Positions 52,726 to 61,545 of a DNA stretch of 64,000 nucleotides are shown here, piece after piece. The notes beneath the pieces are model-generated. The model did no database searches, had not been told where the DNA came from, and worked only from the letters and a program-made list of their open reading frames with translations. The translations under genes and the position numbers were made by a program. Position 1 is the first letter of the stretch. Each line of letters opens with the position of its first letter. The DNA comes from Bacteroidota bacterium (GTDB lineage: Bacteria > Bacteroidota > Bacteroidia > B-17B0 > Aurantibacillaceae): NCBI GenBank assembly GCA_021156365.1, contig JAJNDK010000007.1, positions 124,001-188,000 on the forward strand. Direction: 5' to 3'.

Positions 52726-53877
52726 TTGTTCAAAAGCCTTGATAATAGCAGCCTTCGTTTCTTTTGAAGTAGAAGCAGATGTGATCTCTTTCCCATCCAA
52801 TTTTACCGTAGCCCAGCTGAAGAAATCGTCATAGCCGTAAAATATACCGGCAGGTGTGTAAAAAACAGGATACAGCTCGGCATTGGTAATGATCGGAACG
52901 ATGGTGCAAAGCAGAGATTGATTTTTAGTGCTCCAGATCTTAATCGTTTTGTCATCACTTGCGCTCAATAAGAATTTTCCATCAGGTGAAAAATCAATGC
53001 AATTTACATTATCAGTATGGCTTTCCATGGTACGGATGCATTGTCCCGTAGCAGGATCCCAGATCTTTATGCTTCTGTCTTTCCCGAACATAGTTCCGGC
53101 ACAGGAGTACAGGAATTTCCCGTCTTTGGAAAAAGCAATATCATTGATCCAGCCGGTATGCCCTTTTAGTTCAAACTTATCTGAAAGATCGGCGTTTAAA
53201 AGCAACATGCCTTCTCTGCCGCACACCACAACCTGTAATTGATCCGGGCTTATCTCAATATCATTCACCACGGATATTTTTTCGATATTCTTTGTTGCGG
53301 TTATTTTGTTGGTCTGAATGTCGTAGATCCAGATATGGCTGTTACCTCCCACATACATTTTTTTGCCGTCTTTGCTCCAGGCGATCACGTTGGCGCATTC
53401 ATTTTCCGGCGTTTTGATGGTATCGGCGGCTTTTCCATCGGCGCTTTTCCATACTGCGAAATCGCAGTTCCAATTGATAGCGAACCTTGAATTATCAGGG
53501 GAAAAACGGATCACCTTTGAATTCACATAGCCGGGCGCATATTCTCCATAGCTGTATTTCACTTTTCCTAATTTCAGATCCCAGTATTTCGCTTCATTAT
53601 CGATGCTGGTAGCCACCATGTACTTACGGTTGGGGGAAAAAGCAAAAGCATCGGGCTTTCCCTTCAGACCGTCGATTTTGTTTGTGCTTAATTTGGAAAG
53701 ATTGATCAGGCGAATGGAAGAATCCGGCCCCGAAAAGGCAATTGTTTTGTTGTCGAGGAAGCGGGCATAAAAAATACGACTGCTGAATTCATTCTCAATA
53801 ATAGGACTTACCTCCAGGGTTTGTGCGGAGGCATTTAGTGCCAATGTAGCAAGAATCACCAAAACAGGATTTTTCAT
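52717..53877 (-). CDS. Secreted WD40-repeat protein
   Basis: This 386-residue protein has a signal peptide (about 1-18, ending NASAQT) and a seven-blade-like WD40 region. Clear blades are ...EAKYWDLKLGKV, FAVWKSADGKA, IWIYDIQTNKI, KGHTGWINDIAFSKDGKFLYSCAG plus IKIWDPATGQ, and ESHTDNVNCIDFSPDGKFLLSASDDKT (given by position, about 285-311) plus IKIWSTKN. WD40 propellers are protein-interaction platforms. Export to the periplasm is less common for this family and suggests an envelope role. The last four codons and the sequence after the stop are repeated in the gap upstream (54026-54048). Confidence 0.78.
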   Translation of the reverse strand: MKNPVLVILATLALNASAQTLEVSPIIENEFSSRIFYARFLDNKTIAFSGPDSSIRLINLSKLSTNKIDGLKGKPDAFAFSPNRKYMVATSIDNEAKYWDLKLGKVKYSYGEYAPGYVNSKVIRFSPDNSRFAINWNCDFAVWKSADGKAADTIKTPENECANVIAWSKDGKKMYVGGNSHIWIYDIQTNKITATKNIEKISVVNDIEISPDQLQVVVCGREGMLLLNADLSDKFELKGHTGWINDIAFSKDGKFLYSCAGTMFGKDRSIKIWDPATGQCIRTMESHTDNVNCIDFSPDGKFLLSASDDKTIKIWSTKNQSLLCTIVPIITNAELYPVFYTPAGIFYGYDDFFSWATVKLDGKEITSASTSKETKAAIIKAFEQAD

Positions 53878-54168
53878 AACAGGAGTTTTGGTAAATATAG
53901 AAATCGTATGGTTTGCACTTTGGCTGATAAATGCAAAATCTTACCTGACAGAAAATTTAGACACCAACATGGTGAGCAGATATTCGTTTTATCGGGGTAC
54001 GTTATCCGGAAAAATAGTGACCAAGGCAGTTGGCATACATTAATCTGCCGTTCAACCCATTTCTATTTTATAGTTTACCAAAAGATCTATCTTAGTAGTA
54101 CCCAAAAATCTCTACCATGGATCAGCAATTACCCTATCTTCCTTATTAACGGGCCTGAAACAGTTTTG
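53878..54168. other. Intergenic region with relic of a duplicated gene end
   Basis: About 290 bp. It holds a weak promoter (TATATTTA at 53892-53899, minus) for the WD40 gene and the second copy of a 23-bp repeat. No gene is called: the reading frame on the plus strand runs into the 3' end of the opposite gene and has no signal or domain. Confidence 0.5.
54026..54048. repeat. 23-bp direct repeat, copy 2
   Basis: Identical to 52703-52725, then similarity continues (GTTCAA) with a one-base shift. Read on the minus strand it ends in GCA GAT TAA, as in the WD40 gene, but a TGA precedes it two codons earlier. Confidence 0.85.
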
Positions 54169-56400
54169 TTATTGTTTTATAAAGGTCTTATTGCTTTTAT
54201 ACGTTTTACCGTTCGGGATATTCGAAACCGTTTCGAGTATATAGAATCCGGCTTGCAGATTATCCAGCTTCAGGGAGTATGATGCTTCATCAGTAGATAC
54301 CTGCAGTAATTGCCTTCCGATGGCATTGTATACCCGGATGGTTTTATCCGTATTGTTGAAGCTGTTGAATTTGATATTCAGTACATCGTTTGCAGGATTC
54401 GGGAACAGGACCATATCCGAATACACAGCCTGGTTCTCTTCGATGCCGATAACGTTTGGAGTGCCTTTGAAATAAGCAAGCCCCCCGCTGTAGTTCCCCA
54501 ATACCATATCTTTCAGCCCGTCGTTATCAAAATCGAATAAATGCGGAGCTACATTTTCACCCTCACGAATGCCGCAATAAATGGTGTCCATCAATGAAAA
54601 ATTACCGGCCAGGTTTCCGTCGATGTTTCCGAACCGGTATATGTAGCCCCTCTCGGAGCCTACTAATACTCTTGTCACTCCGTTTTCACGAACCATGCAG
54701 GGAGCAGACTGGCCTTCGAAATAACCGGGGACAACAGTATGTACATTCCCGAAATGGCTTACAACCGGGTTGAACTGAGGCACAGTTACAGTTCCGCGGT
54801 TCTCATAATAATTCAGCCAGCCTTCGTATTCGCCTACCAAAAGGTCTTTCAGCCCATCGTTGTTTACATCGAAGATCTGTGGATAAGCATTCAGACCTAC
54901 ATCCATCCCGGCTAAAATCCCTGTACTGAAATCGGATTCGAAAACAAAATTTGCAGGAGAACCAATGGGAGCCGTGTTTTTATAATAGGTCATGCGTCCA
55001 TTGGCATCGCCTACAATGAGGTCCATATCGCCGTCGCCGTCCAGATCACCGGTTGCCGGAGCCAGATTACGCAGGTTAAGGGAAGAGAGTCCTGCATAGT
55101 CCGGATTGACCAGGTTGAATTTCGGATTGCTTGCAGTGCCTGTATTTTCCAATAAGGCAAGCTTGGTTGAATAAGTGCTCACGGGAATATAATATCCGAA
55201 ATTGCCTACTAACAGATCCATATCTCCGTCGCTGTCATAATCCAGGGTAGTTGGAAAAGCGCCTTCACCAAAGTCGAGCATTTGTTCCTGCAGAAAGGTT
55301 TTTTTTACGAACTGAAAATTGGGAGCATTGTCCGGACCGTTGTTTTTATAGAACCATACGGATTTATAGTTTTCAGAAGCTACGATATTCGGTGCAGCAA
55401 TGAGATCACGTGCACCGTCGTTATCCACGTCTAAAAAATACGAACATGGAAATTGTTTGAAGCTGATCGGATTGGTGGCATTCGGGAACAGCTTGGTAGT
55501 GTAGTCGAAATGAGCATTGGTTAAACTGCCGGCATTCCTAAAGAACTCTACCGAATCGCAGGAAATATCGCCCAACAAAAGATCCTCGTCATTATCCCCA
55601 TCTATATCGAGGCAAAGCAGGCAGGACCCGGAATGCATAGTGTTGTTGGTAGTGTTGGTTTCTTTCTTTTTTGCCTGATTATAAAGACGCATTAATGGGC
55701 AGGTCGACTCGTTAAGCGTAGCTTCACAGTTGTTTTCCGTTGCATCACCCCAGCAATAGTCCACCACATCGAAGCGGAGACTGTCCAGGTGCCCATATTG
55801 CTCGATCGAAATATTTTTGTGGAACTCAAGCTTGGTGCCACCGGACTGGAAGGTGAGCGCATCGAGGTCGCCGTCGTTATCGATGTCCGCTACGGCAGGA
55901 ATGGCAACTGCGTTTACAGGAGTACCCGTAAGGCCACTGCCACCTAGAAAATTGGAAATGGTGGCCCTTGTCAAAAGAGTGAACTGCACATTTCCGGGAG
56001 TTGATATGTTTTTGTATACACACATTCCGCCGCCCAGTGTGTAGGTGAATAGATCTTGTCTGGTATCATTGTTATAATCCTGGAAAAAAGCCCAAGAACT
56101 GATAGGAGTGGGCATTTGCGACTGGAACTGTGCTGCATGCGAATACGAGGAAACACCCGGGATTCCGTCATTCTTAAAGATGCGTATGATCTCCCCGCTT
56201 TTATCGAATACAGCCAGGTCCTTGTGCCCGTCGAGATCGATGTCCACTGCGCTCCACTCGGTAAAGTTGAAACCGCCCGCCCAGGGGTTTTTCAGCTGGT
56301 TCCCGAAATTGTATACTTTGACCGTATCCAGGCGTTGAAAAAGCGGTTGAGCGCTCAGTTTTGAAAATAGCAATATCACTATCACCGGAATATACTTCAT
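54169..56400 (-). CDS. T9SS cargo protein with FG-GAP/VCBS repeats
   Basis: This 743-residue protein has a signal peptide (about 1-17, ending KLSAQ). It has many FG-GAP/VCBS units of the form DIDLDGHKDLAVFDK, DIDNDGDLDALTFQ, DYDSDGDMDLLVGNFG, DLDGDGDMDLIVGDANG and DVNNDGLKDLLVGEYEG, each an Asp-rich calcium-binding loop of a seven-blade propeller. Two unusual Cys-containing stretches (about 225-260) interrupt them. The end (from about 660) is a T9SS type A CTD: LFPNPANDVLNIKF, VYNAIGRQLLQV and GFYILETVSN. It is probably a surface propeller binding carbohydrate or protein. The start is ATG 56400 (a GTG precedes it). Confidence 0.85.
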   Translation of the reverse strand: MKYIPVIVILLFSKLSAQPLFQRLDTVKVYNFGNQLKNPWAGGFNFTEWSAVDIDLDGHKDLAVFDKSGEIIRIFKNDGIPGVSSYSHAAQFQSQMPTPISSWAFFQDYNNDTRQDLFTYTLGGGMCVYKNISTPGNVQFTLLTRATISNFLGGSGLTGTPVNAVAIPAVADIDNDGDLDALTFQSGGTKLEFHKNISIEQYGHLDSLRFDVVDYCWGDATENNCEATLNESTCPLMRLYNQAKKKETNTTNNTMHSGSCLLCLDIDGDNDEDLLLGDISCDSVEFFRNAGSLTNAHFDYTTKLFPNATNPISFKQFPCSYFLDVDNDGARDLIAAPNIVASENYKSVWFYKNNGPDNAPNFQFVKKTFLQEQMLDFGEGAFPTTLDYDSDGDMDLLVGNFGYYIPVSTYSTKLALLENTGTASNPKFNLVNPDYAGLSSLNLRNLAPATGDLDGDGDMDLIVGDANGRMTYYKNTAPIGSPANFVFESDFSTGILAGMDVGLNAYPQIFDVNNDGLKDLLVGEYEGWLNYYENRGTVTVPQFNPVVSHFGNVHTVVPGYFEGQSAPCMVRENGVTRVLVGSERGYIYRFGNIDGNLAGNFSLMDTIYCGIREGENVAPHLFDFDNDGLKDMVLGNYSGGLAYFKGTPNVIGIEENQAVYSDMVLFPNPANDVLNIKFNSFNNTDKTIRVYNAIGRQLLQVSTDEASYSLKLDNLQAGFYILETVSNIPNGKTYKSNKTFIKQ

Positions 56401-56456
56401 CACTCCTAAAAATTTTGTTCTATAAATTTACTGATTATTTTCTATAAAACAGGCAC

Positions 56457-58118
56457 TCAAAAATCCAATGCGCGATCTTTTTTCTTTTCTATGTGAAAAG
56501 CACTGATAGCGGGGTATTTTAACACTTGTCGGACCTCAAAATGATCGTCTGGTAACAATGAATCCGGGTAGCTGTCCAATACCACAATGGTATTGATCTT
56601 ATATTTTGTTAATTGTTCGCTGATAGTGCTTTGTGTATTACCGGTATAAAAAAGAGCGCCCAGGTACTGTCCCTGATTGTAATAGATCAATCCTTTTACC
56701 AAACCGAGGCGTTTGTCATTTTTGTCACACAGCCATACCGTACGCTGCATGTCAAGTTGTTGCCCCGTCTGCCAGATCGCTTCGGTGATGGGCTTTTCCG
56801 GAAGCCCGTACTGATATTCTTTATAAAGGGTGAAAGCGTTCAATGCAAAAAAACAAATGGCTACAATCGCAATAAAAAAAGGTTTCTTTAATACGGGAAA
56901 ATAAAAAAGGGCAAAAATGCTTAAAAGATAGAAAGAGATCAGTCCCGGCCAGGTGTAGCGGTCCATAAAGAAAAAAGGCAGGTACAAAATAAAATTGGCA
57001 AAGAAGATCAGCAGCAGTGTACTGTTCTGGATAAAATAGAAACGGGCCATACGCCTGTTGGCAACATAGGCAATGAGCAGCAGGATGCAGAAAACGGATC
57101 CGATGTCGAGTCCGAAGAACATACTCCGCGCGCTTTTTATATTCTTCAGTACAATCTTGCTGTAATAGCTAACGATCTCGCTCTTTGTCATCCCTTCCCA
57201 GGAAAGATAGGGCTGGTGGGCATGTTCCACGCAGGCATCAAAAGCATTGGACGGGTTTGGTTCTGTCAGTGTACCCAGGTGATAGGGATTTCCTACTTCT
57301 CCATAAATATCGGGCGTAATACGGGGGGCATTCATCTTAAAATTGTGTTTGGAACTGGTGCCTAAGGTAAAGGATCCGTGTTTCCATGACATCAACCAGA
57401 ACCAGGGTGCGCAAAACAAAAGAAGAAAGAATACGGTAAGCAGCAGATGCCCGAATGATTTAAGTGGTCTGAATCCCTTATCGACAAGCGAACGAAAGAT
57501 GACTGCAAAGAAAGAACGAAAAACAAAACGAAGTGTTCTGAATCCGCCTTCGAATAAAAAACGTCCGATAAGGACTATAAGAAAAAGATACAGACCGATA
57601 GATTTTATATAGAACAACAATGCTCCGATGAGGGCAGCCATCAGCGCCTGTTTCCAGCTCATCGCTCTTTCTTTGGTATAGAAAAGGATAGCGATCAGTA
57701 CAGCATTCAGCAAAAGCAGGTCGGGTGTAAGGTAGAACCAGGCAAAACAAACCATCAGGGGAACAGCAATGAGCGTAAATAAAAGAGCATACTTGCCTTC
57801 CGTGTTTTTTCTGCGCAGGATGGTATTGATCAGCAAAAGTGCGGTGAATGCGAGTGTCAGCTGTAGCACCCTGAAGCGTAGAAATGGTTCTGCTATCAAT
57901 GGTTTAAGCAGTAACAGCAGCCAGCTGATCATCGGCCCCCAATAGGTATTGATCGCGTTTTGCCAGTCACCTTCTGCATATTTGTCGGCTATCCAAAGGT
58001 AATGTACGGCATCTGAAAAATTCTGATACCAACCGTTTCTAAGCTGAAGGAACAGGACAAACAGGAAATAAACAAGTGCGATGGGAAGAAGTTGTTTTTT
58101 GAGCACGGATGTTTTCAC
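56457..58118 (-). CDS. GT39/ArnT-like integral membrane glycosyltransferase
   Basis: This 553-residue protein with about 12 membrane helices has a large C-terminal soluble domain. The first periplasmic loop has SDAVHYLWIADKYAEGDW, including the catalytic-type Asp of GT-C enzymes. Such proteins use a lipid-linked sugar to modify lipid A, proteins or cell-wall polymers. The start is a GTG at 58118. It lies 6 nt after the TlpA-like gene and is probably cotranscribed with it. Sugar and acceptor are unknown. Confidence 0.75.
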   Translation of the reverse strand: MKTSVLKKQLLPIALVYFLFVLFLQLRNGWYQNFSDAVHYLWIADKYAEGDWQNAINTYWGPMISWLLLLLKPLIAEPFLRFRVLQLTLAFTALLLINTILRRKNTEGKYALLFTLIAVPLMVCFAWFYLTPDLLLLNAVLIAILFYTKERAMSWKQALMAALIGALLFYIKSIGLYLFLIVLIGRFLFEGGFRTLRFVFRSFFAVIFRSLVDKGFRPLKSFGHLLLTVFFLLLFCAPWFWLMSWKHGSFTLGTSSKHNFKMNAPRITPDIYGEVGNPYHLGTLTEPNPSNAFDACVEHAHQPYLSWEGMTKSEIVSYYSKIVLKNIKSARSMFFGLDIGSVFCILLLIAYVANRRMARFYFIQNSTLLLIFFANFILYLPFFFMDRYTWPGLISFYLLSIFALFYFPVLKKPFFIAIVAICFFALNAFTLYKEYQYGLPEKPITEAIWQTGQQLDMQRTVWLCDKNDKRLGLVKGLIYYNQGQYLGALFYTGNTQSTISEQLTKYKINTIVVLDSYPDSLLPDDHFEVRQVLKYPAISAFHIEKKKDRALDF

Positions 58119-58124
58119 CTGTTC

Positions 58125-58619
58125 TTATTTTGTTAGGGCTTCTGTTTTTTGCAGCAGGAATCCATAGCTGATCTTTTTGAATACAAACTCACGCTGATCC
58201 CGGCGTATGAACAAAGTAGCGGGAATAGCACCCGACCAGTCCTTATCGATCATATCGATAAATTTCCCGTCTGTCTCATCCAGGATAATAGTTTCGCTTT
58301 TGTATTTGTTTTTTTTCAAAAACGGGATCACGCGCTTTTTCATGTCTTCTTTAAAATCCATGCTCACCAACAACACTTTTACTTTCTTCGTTTTGAATTC
58401 TGTATTTATTTTTTCAAAGTCGGGCAGTTCTGCTACACAGGGCTTGCACCAAGTGGCCCAGAAGTTGACAATGTAGAGTGTGTCGGAGGTATTGGAGATC
58501 CTTTTCTGTAATTGTCCGATCTTATATACAGGGATCTTTTTTTGGGAATGAACAGCAACTACTGAAAGAAGAAGGAATGGAAGTAGCAGGCGCTTTATGG
58601 TATGTTGAAAGACAGGCAT
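58125..58619 (-). CDS. TlpA-like thioredoxin-fold protein
   Basis: This 164-residue protein has a signal/anchor (MPVFQHTIKRLLLPFLLLSVVAV) and a thioredoxin fold with the active site NFWATWCKPCVAELP (CKPC). The cis-Pro region is AIPATLFI. It belongs to the TlpA/ResA group, which reduces or oxidises disulfides in the periplasm. The start is at 58619: the 26 codons upstream in the open frame are built partly from a palindromic repeat (58656-58671). It precedes the membrane glycosyltransferase by 6 nt. Confidence 0.85.
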   Translation of the reverse strand: MPVFQHTIKRLLLPFLLLSVVAVHSQKKIPVYKIGQLQKRISNTSDTLYIVNFWATWCKPCVAELPDFEKINTEFKTKKVKVLLVSMDFKEDMKKRVIPFLKKNKYKSETIILDETDGKFIDMIDKDWSGAIPATLFIRRDQREFVFKKISYGFLLQKTEALTK

Positions 58620-58655
58620 TGAAACAGTAGAATTAAGTTTGAACCATATCTCTTG

Positions 58656-58671
58656 CGCTAAAGCTTCAGCG
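58656..58671. repeat. Palindrome CGCTAAAGCTTCAGCG
   Basis: A 16-bp inverted repeat with one mismatch, upstream of the TlpA-like gene. It belongs to a different class from the TCCCGAT element. Confidence 0.5.
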
Positions 58672-58745
58672 ACGGAGCATAAGGCATTTAAGTTCATATA
58701 AGGTTAATACTATCTTGATCGCAAATATCAAACCCGAAACACGAT

Positions 58746-58761
58746 CCTGATAGCTATCGGG
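58746..58761. repeat. Palindromic element, TCCCGATAGCTATCGGGA class
   Basis: CCTGATAGCTATCGGG, one mismatch from a perfect palindrome and from the copy at 13571. It lies just after the purine nucleoside phosphorylase stop codon (58764) and may form a terminator-like hairpin. Confidence 0.6.
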
Positions 58762-58763
58762 AT

Positions 58764-59576
58764 TTACAGCTCGCTTACCAGCGTCTTCATAATGAGCGTC
58801 ATTTTCGGCTCCTGGATGCTGGCTACACGCTGCACATCTTCGTGCGTTGTTTTTTCTATTTTTCCGGGAACACCAAGGTCAGTGATAATGCTGATCGCAA
58901 AACAAGGTAGTCCCATGTGTCTTGCTGCAATTACTTCCGGCACTGTGCTCATGCCTACTGCATCACCGCCGATCACGCGTACGTATTTATATTCTGCAGG
59001 GGTTTCAAGTGTTGGACCGGTAAGCCCTACATAACAACCTTCACTTACTTTGATGTCCAGGCGTTTGGCGATCTCGTGTCCTTTGGCAATAATGCGGTGA
59101 TCATAAGGCTCGCTCATATCCGGGAAACGCGTTCCCAGCTCATTGTGATTTTTTCCGATCAGCGGGTTAGGGAAGAGGTTGATATGATCGTTGATGATCA
59201 TGATCTCACCGATCTCAAAATCAGGGTTCACGCCGCCGCTTGCATTGGAAAGAAAAAGTGTGCGGATGCCGAGGTGTTTCATCACACGCACCGGGAACAC
59301 TACCTGCTCCATGGTATATCCTTCATAATAATGAAAACGTCCCTGCATGGCTACTACTCTTTTGCCACCGAGCGATCCGAAGATCAGCTTGCCGGAATGC
59401 CCTTCTACGGTGCTCACAGGAAAATTGGGGATACTTTCGTAAGGCAATACAAACTCTACGGATATTTCTTTTACAAGGCCACCCAGCCCGGTTCCTAAGA
59501 TGATCCCGATCTCCGGGTTGAAGTTATTAGTCGCTGCCTGTATATTTTCGGTGGTAGATCTTATTTGCTCTAACAT
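58764..59576 (-). CDS. Purine nucleoside phosphorylase (trimeric, PNP/MTAP family)
   Basis: It splits (deoxy)inosine and guanosine with phosphate for purine salvage. The 270-residue protein shows the trimeric-family motifs: IGIILGTGLGGL (phosphate site), VSTVEGHSGKLIFG, MQGRFHYYEGY, LSNASGGVN, GPTLETPAEYKYVRVIGGDAVGMSTV (given by position, about 185-210) and VPEVIAARHMG. Its start lies 50 nt inside the end of lpxK in another frame, and the N-terminal residues are needed for the family fold, so the overlap appears real. Confidence 0.93.
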   Translation of the reverse strand: MLEQIRSTTENIQAATNNFNPEIGIILGTGLGGLVKEISVEFVLPYESIPNFPVSTVEGHSGKLIFGSLGGKRVVAMQGRFHYYEGYTMEQVVFPVRVMKHLGIRTLFLSNASGGVNPDFEIGEIMIINDHINLFPNPLIGKNHNELGTRFPDMSEPYDHRIIAKGHEIAKRLDIKVSEGCYVGLTGPTLETPAEYKYVRVIGGDAVGMSTVPEVIAARHMGLPCFAISIITDLGVPGKIEKTTHEDVQRVASIQEPKMTLIMKTLVSEL

Positions 59577-60573
59577 ATTTTAATATTAAATCATTAAACT
59601 CCTGTGTTTTGTTTCGCAGATCAATTTCTATCGGCAAAACGAACAAAGGTAGATTTTTTATCCGTTCGGAGAAGGGGCTGGAGATGAATTTTACCGCATC
59701 TTTTTCGGTAGTAATTAACAATTTATTCTCTCCGGGTATTTTTTCAAAAGCAGCGAGGATCGTATCAATATCACTTTCGGTGTAGGCATGATGATCGGGG
59801 TATACTTTTATATCCACATCATTCGCATATTCTTTTACAAACGTGTGAAGCGGTTTTGGATTGGCGATCCCCGAAAACAGCACTACATTGTATTTGAACA
59901 GGTCGAGCGCCGGCTTGATGATCTCCTTCGGATCCGAGAAATTGTAGAGGTTGCCGTATTTCAGGTAGGAGAAGAACAGGCTCTGATAGGGAAACGGCTT
60001 GATGTCTTTGATCACACTCCGGATATCCACATTGCTGGCCTTATCGGGAGTTTTTGTAACGATGATGATATCTGCCCGGATCGAATTGGTTTTGGATTCA
60101 CGCAGGCGTCCTGCCGGTAAAAAGGAATCGTGGATATACAGCTCCGAATAATCCGTAAGAAGGATGTTGAGCCCGGCTTTTACGGCCCGGTGCTGAAACG
60201 CATCATCGAGTATCACCACGTCCGGAGCTTCTTTTTCCAGCAACAGTTGATCGATGCCATGCACCCGGCTGGTATCCACACTTACCATTATTTCCTCATG
60301 TTTGGTATGGAAGATCATCGGTTCGTCGCCAATGGTTTCGGCTGTGGCTGTTGAACCGGCCAGGATATACCCCTTGGTTTTTCGTTTGTATCCGCGGCTG
60401 AGCGTAGCTATTTTGTAGTTTTTTTTGAGCAGCTGAATGATATAATCCACATGCGGTGTTTTCCCCGATCCGCCTGCACAAAGATTCCCTACGCAGATCG
60501 TTTTGATTTCAGGGAAAGATCTGGACTTGAATATATTCCAGTCGTAGAACTTATTCCGGACAGCAACAACCAT
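59527..60573 (-). CDS. lpxK: Tetraacyldisaccharide 4'-kinase
   Basis: It phosphorylates the lipid A precursor to form lipid IVA. From ATG 60573 the protein has 348 residues with ICVGNLCAGGSGKTPHVDYI (P-loop), LSRGYKRKTKGY, VILDDAFQHRAV and ITTEKDAVKF. LpxK proteins normally carry about 15-20 more N-terminal residues (LxxPxSxxY), and exactly such a stretch (FLKTLKYIFLYPVSIIYAM) is open upstream, from codon 60639 after a TAA at 60643-60645. It has no ATG, GTG or TTG; CTG (60624) or ATT (60639) are possible starts. It overlaps the PNP gene by 50 nt. Confidence 0.92.
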   Translation of the reverse strand: MVVAVRNKFYDWNIFKSRSFPEIKTICVGNLCAGGSGKTPHVDYIIQLLKKNYKIATLSRGYKRKTKGYILAGSTATAETIGDEPMIFHTKHEEIMVSVDTSRVHGIDQLLLEKEAPDVVILDDAFQHRAVKAGLNILLTDYSELYIHDSFLPAGRLRESKTNSIRADIIIVTKTPDKASNVDIRSVIKDIKPFPYQSLFFSYLKYGNLYNFSDPKEIIKPALDLFKYNVVLFSGIANPKPLHTFVKEYANDVDIKVYPDHHAYTESDIDTILAAFEKIPGENKLLITTEKDAVKFISSPFSERIKNLPLFVLPIEIDLRNKTQEFNDLILKYVRANKIYHRKYTGSD

Positions 60574-60711
60574 TGCATAAATGATCGAAACGGGGTAGAG
60601 AAATATGTATTTCAGTGTTTTCAGGAACGGCGCTAAAATATATTAAGGCTAAACATAAAGATTATTATTTAAAATCAAAAATCTTTGAGCCATTATTTAA
60701 CGCAGATAGAA

Positions 60712-61401
60712 TCAGGCAGAAGTGAATTTGTATCCGATCCCTCGTATCGAATGAAAAAAGCGCGGGTTCCTTGTGTCTTCTTCGAAGATCTTCCGGAAGC
60801 TGAGGATGAAATTATCGATCGTACGCGAAGAAGGATTTTCGTCCGGAGCCCAGATGTTCTTCATGATCTCGTCGCGCGAAACAACTTGGTTTTCGCGGCT
60901 TGTAAGCAGTTTCAACAGTTGCATTTCACGGTTGGGCAAAACGGTTTTGCTGCCGTCTTTCAGCGTGATCTCGAAGGAAGAAAAATTAATGCTGAAAGGC
61001 CCGAAATTGTATATGTCTTCTTTTTCGGAACCCGGATAACGTTTCAAAAGTATCTGTACTCTCAACAACAATTCTTCGAGGTTGAAAGGTTTGGTCAGGT
61101 AATCGTCGGCTCCGCTTTTCAGCCCTTCGATCCGGTCGCTTCCGGAGCTTTTGGCGGAAAGAAAAAGTACCGGGATCTCGGGTTTTATTTTTTTTAATTG
61201 CCGGCATGCATCCAGTCCGTTGAGCTCAGGAAGCATGATGTCGAGTATCACCAGATCAGGGTTTTGTTGCCTGAATAATTCAACCGCTTTTTTGCCGTTT
61301 TCGGTATGTTCTACCACATAGCCTTCAATAGACAGATTGAGCTTGATAAGGCTTGCCAGGCTTAGTTCGTCTTCTACCAATAATATTCTTCGCTTGTTCA
61401 T
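60712..61401 (-). CDS. OmpR/PhoB-family response regulator
   Basis: The 229-residue regulator has a receiver domain (1-120) with acidic pocket ILLVEDE, phospho-acceptor Asp54 (VILDIMLPELNG) and Lys in DYLTKPF. A winged-helix DNA-binding domain (about 130-229: LPNREMQLLKLLTSRENQVVSRDEIM, FHSIRGIGYKF) follows. Start ATG 61401 has a rare canonical GGAGG (61410-61414), 8 nt upstream. No histidine kinase lies in the window, so it is an orphan here. It precedes lpxK in the same direction; a shared transcript is possible. Confidence 0.92.
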   Translation of the reverse strand: MNKRRILLVEDELSLASLIKLNLSIEGYVVEHTENGKKAVELFRQQNPDLVILDIMLPELNGLDACRQLKKIKPEIPVLFLSAKSSGSDRIEGLKSGADDYLTKPFNLEELLLRVQILLKRYPGSEKEDIYNFGPFSINFSSFEITLKDGSKTVLPNREMQLLKLLTSRENQVVSRDEIMKNIWAPDENPSSRTIDNFILSFRKIFEEDTRNPRFFHSIRGIGYKFTSA

Positions 61402-61433
61402 ATCTTTAACCTCCGAAAATCCCAAATTAGCCT

Positions 61434-61441
61434 CAAATTTA
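61434..61441 (-). promoter_or_regulatory. -7 box of the response regulator gene
   Basis: Minus-strand TAAATTTG, 32 nt before the ATG at 61401. No -33 match is clear. Confidence 0.45.
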
Positions 61442-61497
61442 TTTGTTAAAATTAAAATAACAGTTGTTTTTTCTGTAAATTTATGATAAGATTGCCG

Positions 61498-61514
61498 TCC
61501 CGATACAATCGGGA
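61498..61514. repeat. Palindromic element in the M43 protease leader
   Basis: TCCCGAT-ACA-ATCGGGA, a third copy of the element at 13571 with a 3-nt loop. It lies 32 nt upstream of the protease ATG, probably within its 5' untranslated region. Confidence 0.7.
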
Positions 61515-61545
61515 TAAAATTTCAGTAACTATAAACAAAAATAAA

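Noticed and set aside
53908-54282. 124-codon plus-strand frame
   Set aside because: Its second half is antisense to the VCBS protein's sorting domain, and it contains the 23-bp gene relic.
58620-58697. Longer N-terminus of the TlpA-like protein
   Set aside because: A GATATTTG box at 58722 would allow it, but the extension contains a palindromic repeat and precedes a normal signal peptide at 58619.
58917-59498. 193-codon plus-strand frame opposite the nucleoside phosphorylase gene
   Set aside because: It is antisense to a highly conserved enzyme, so it is a coding shadow.
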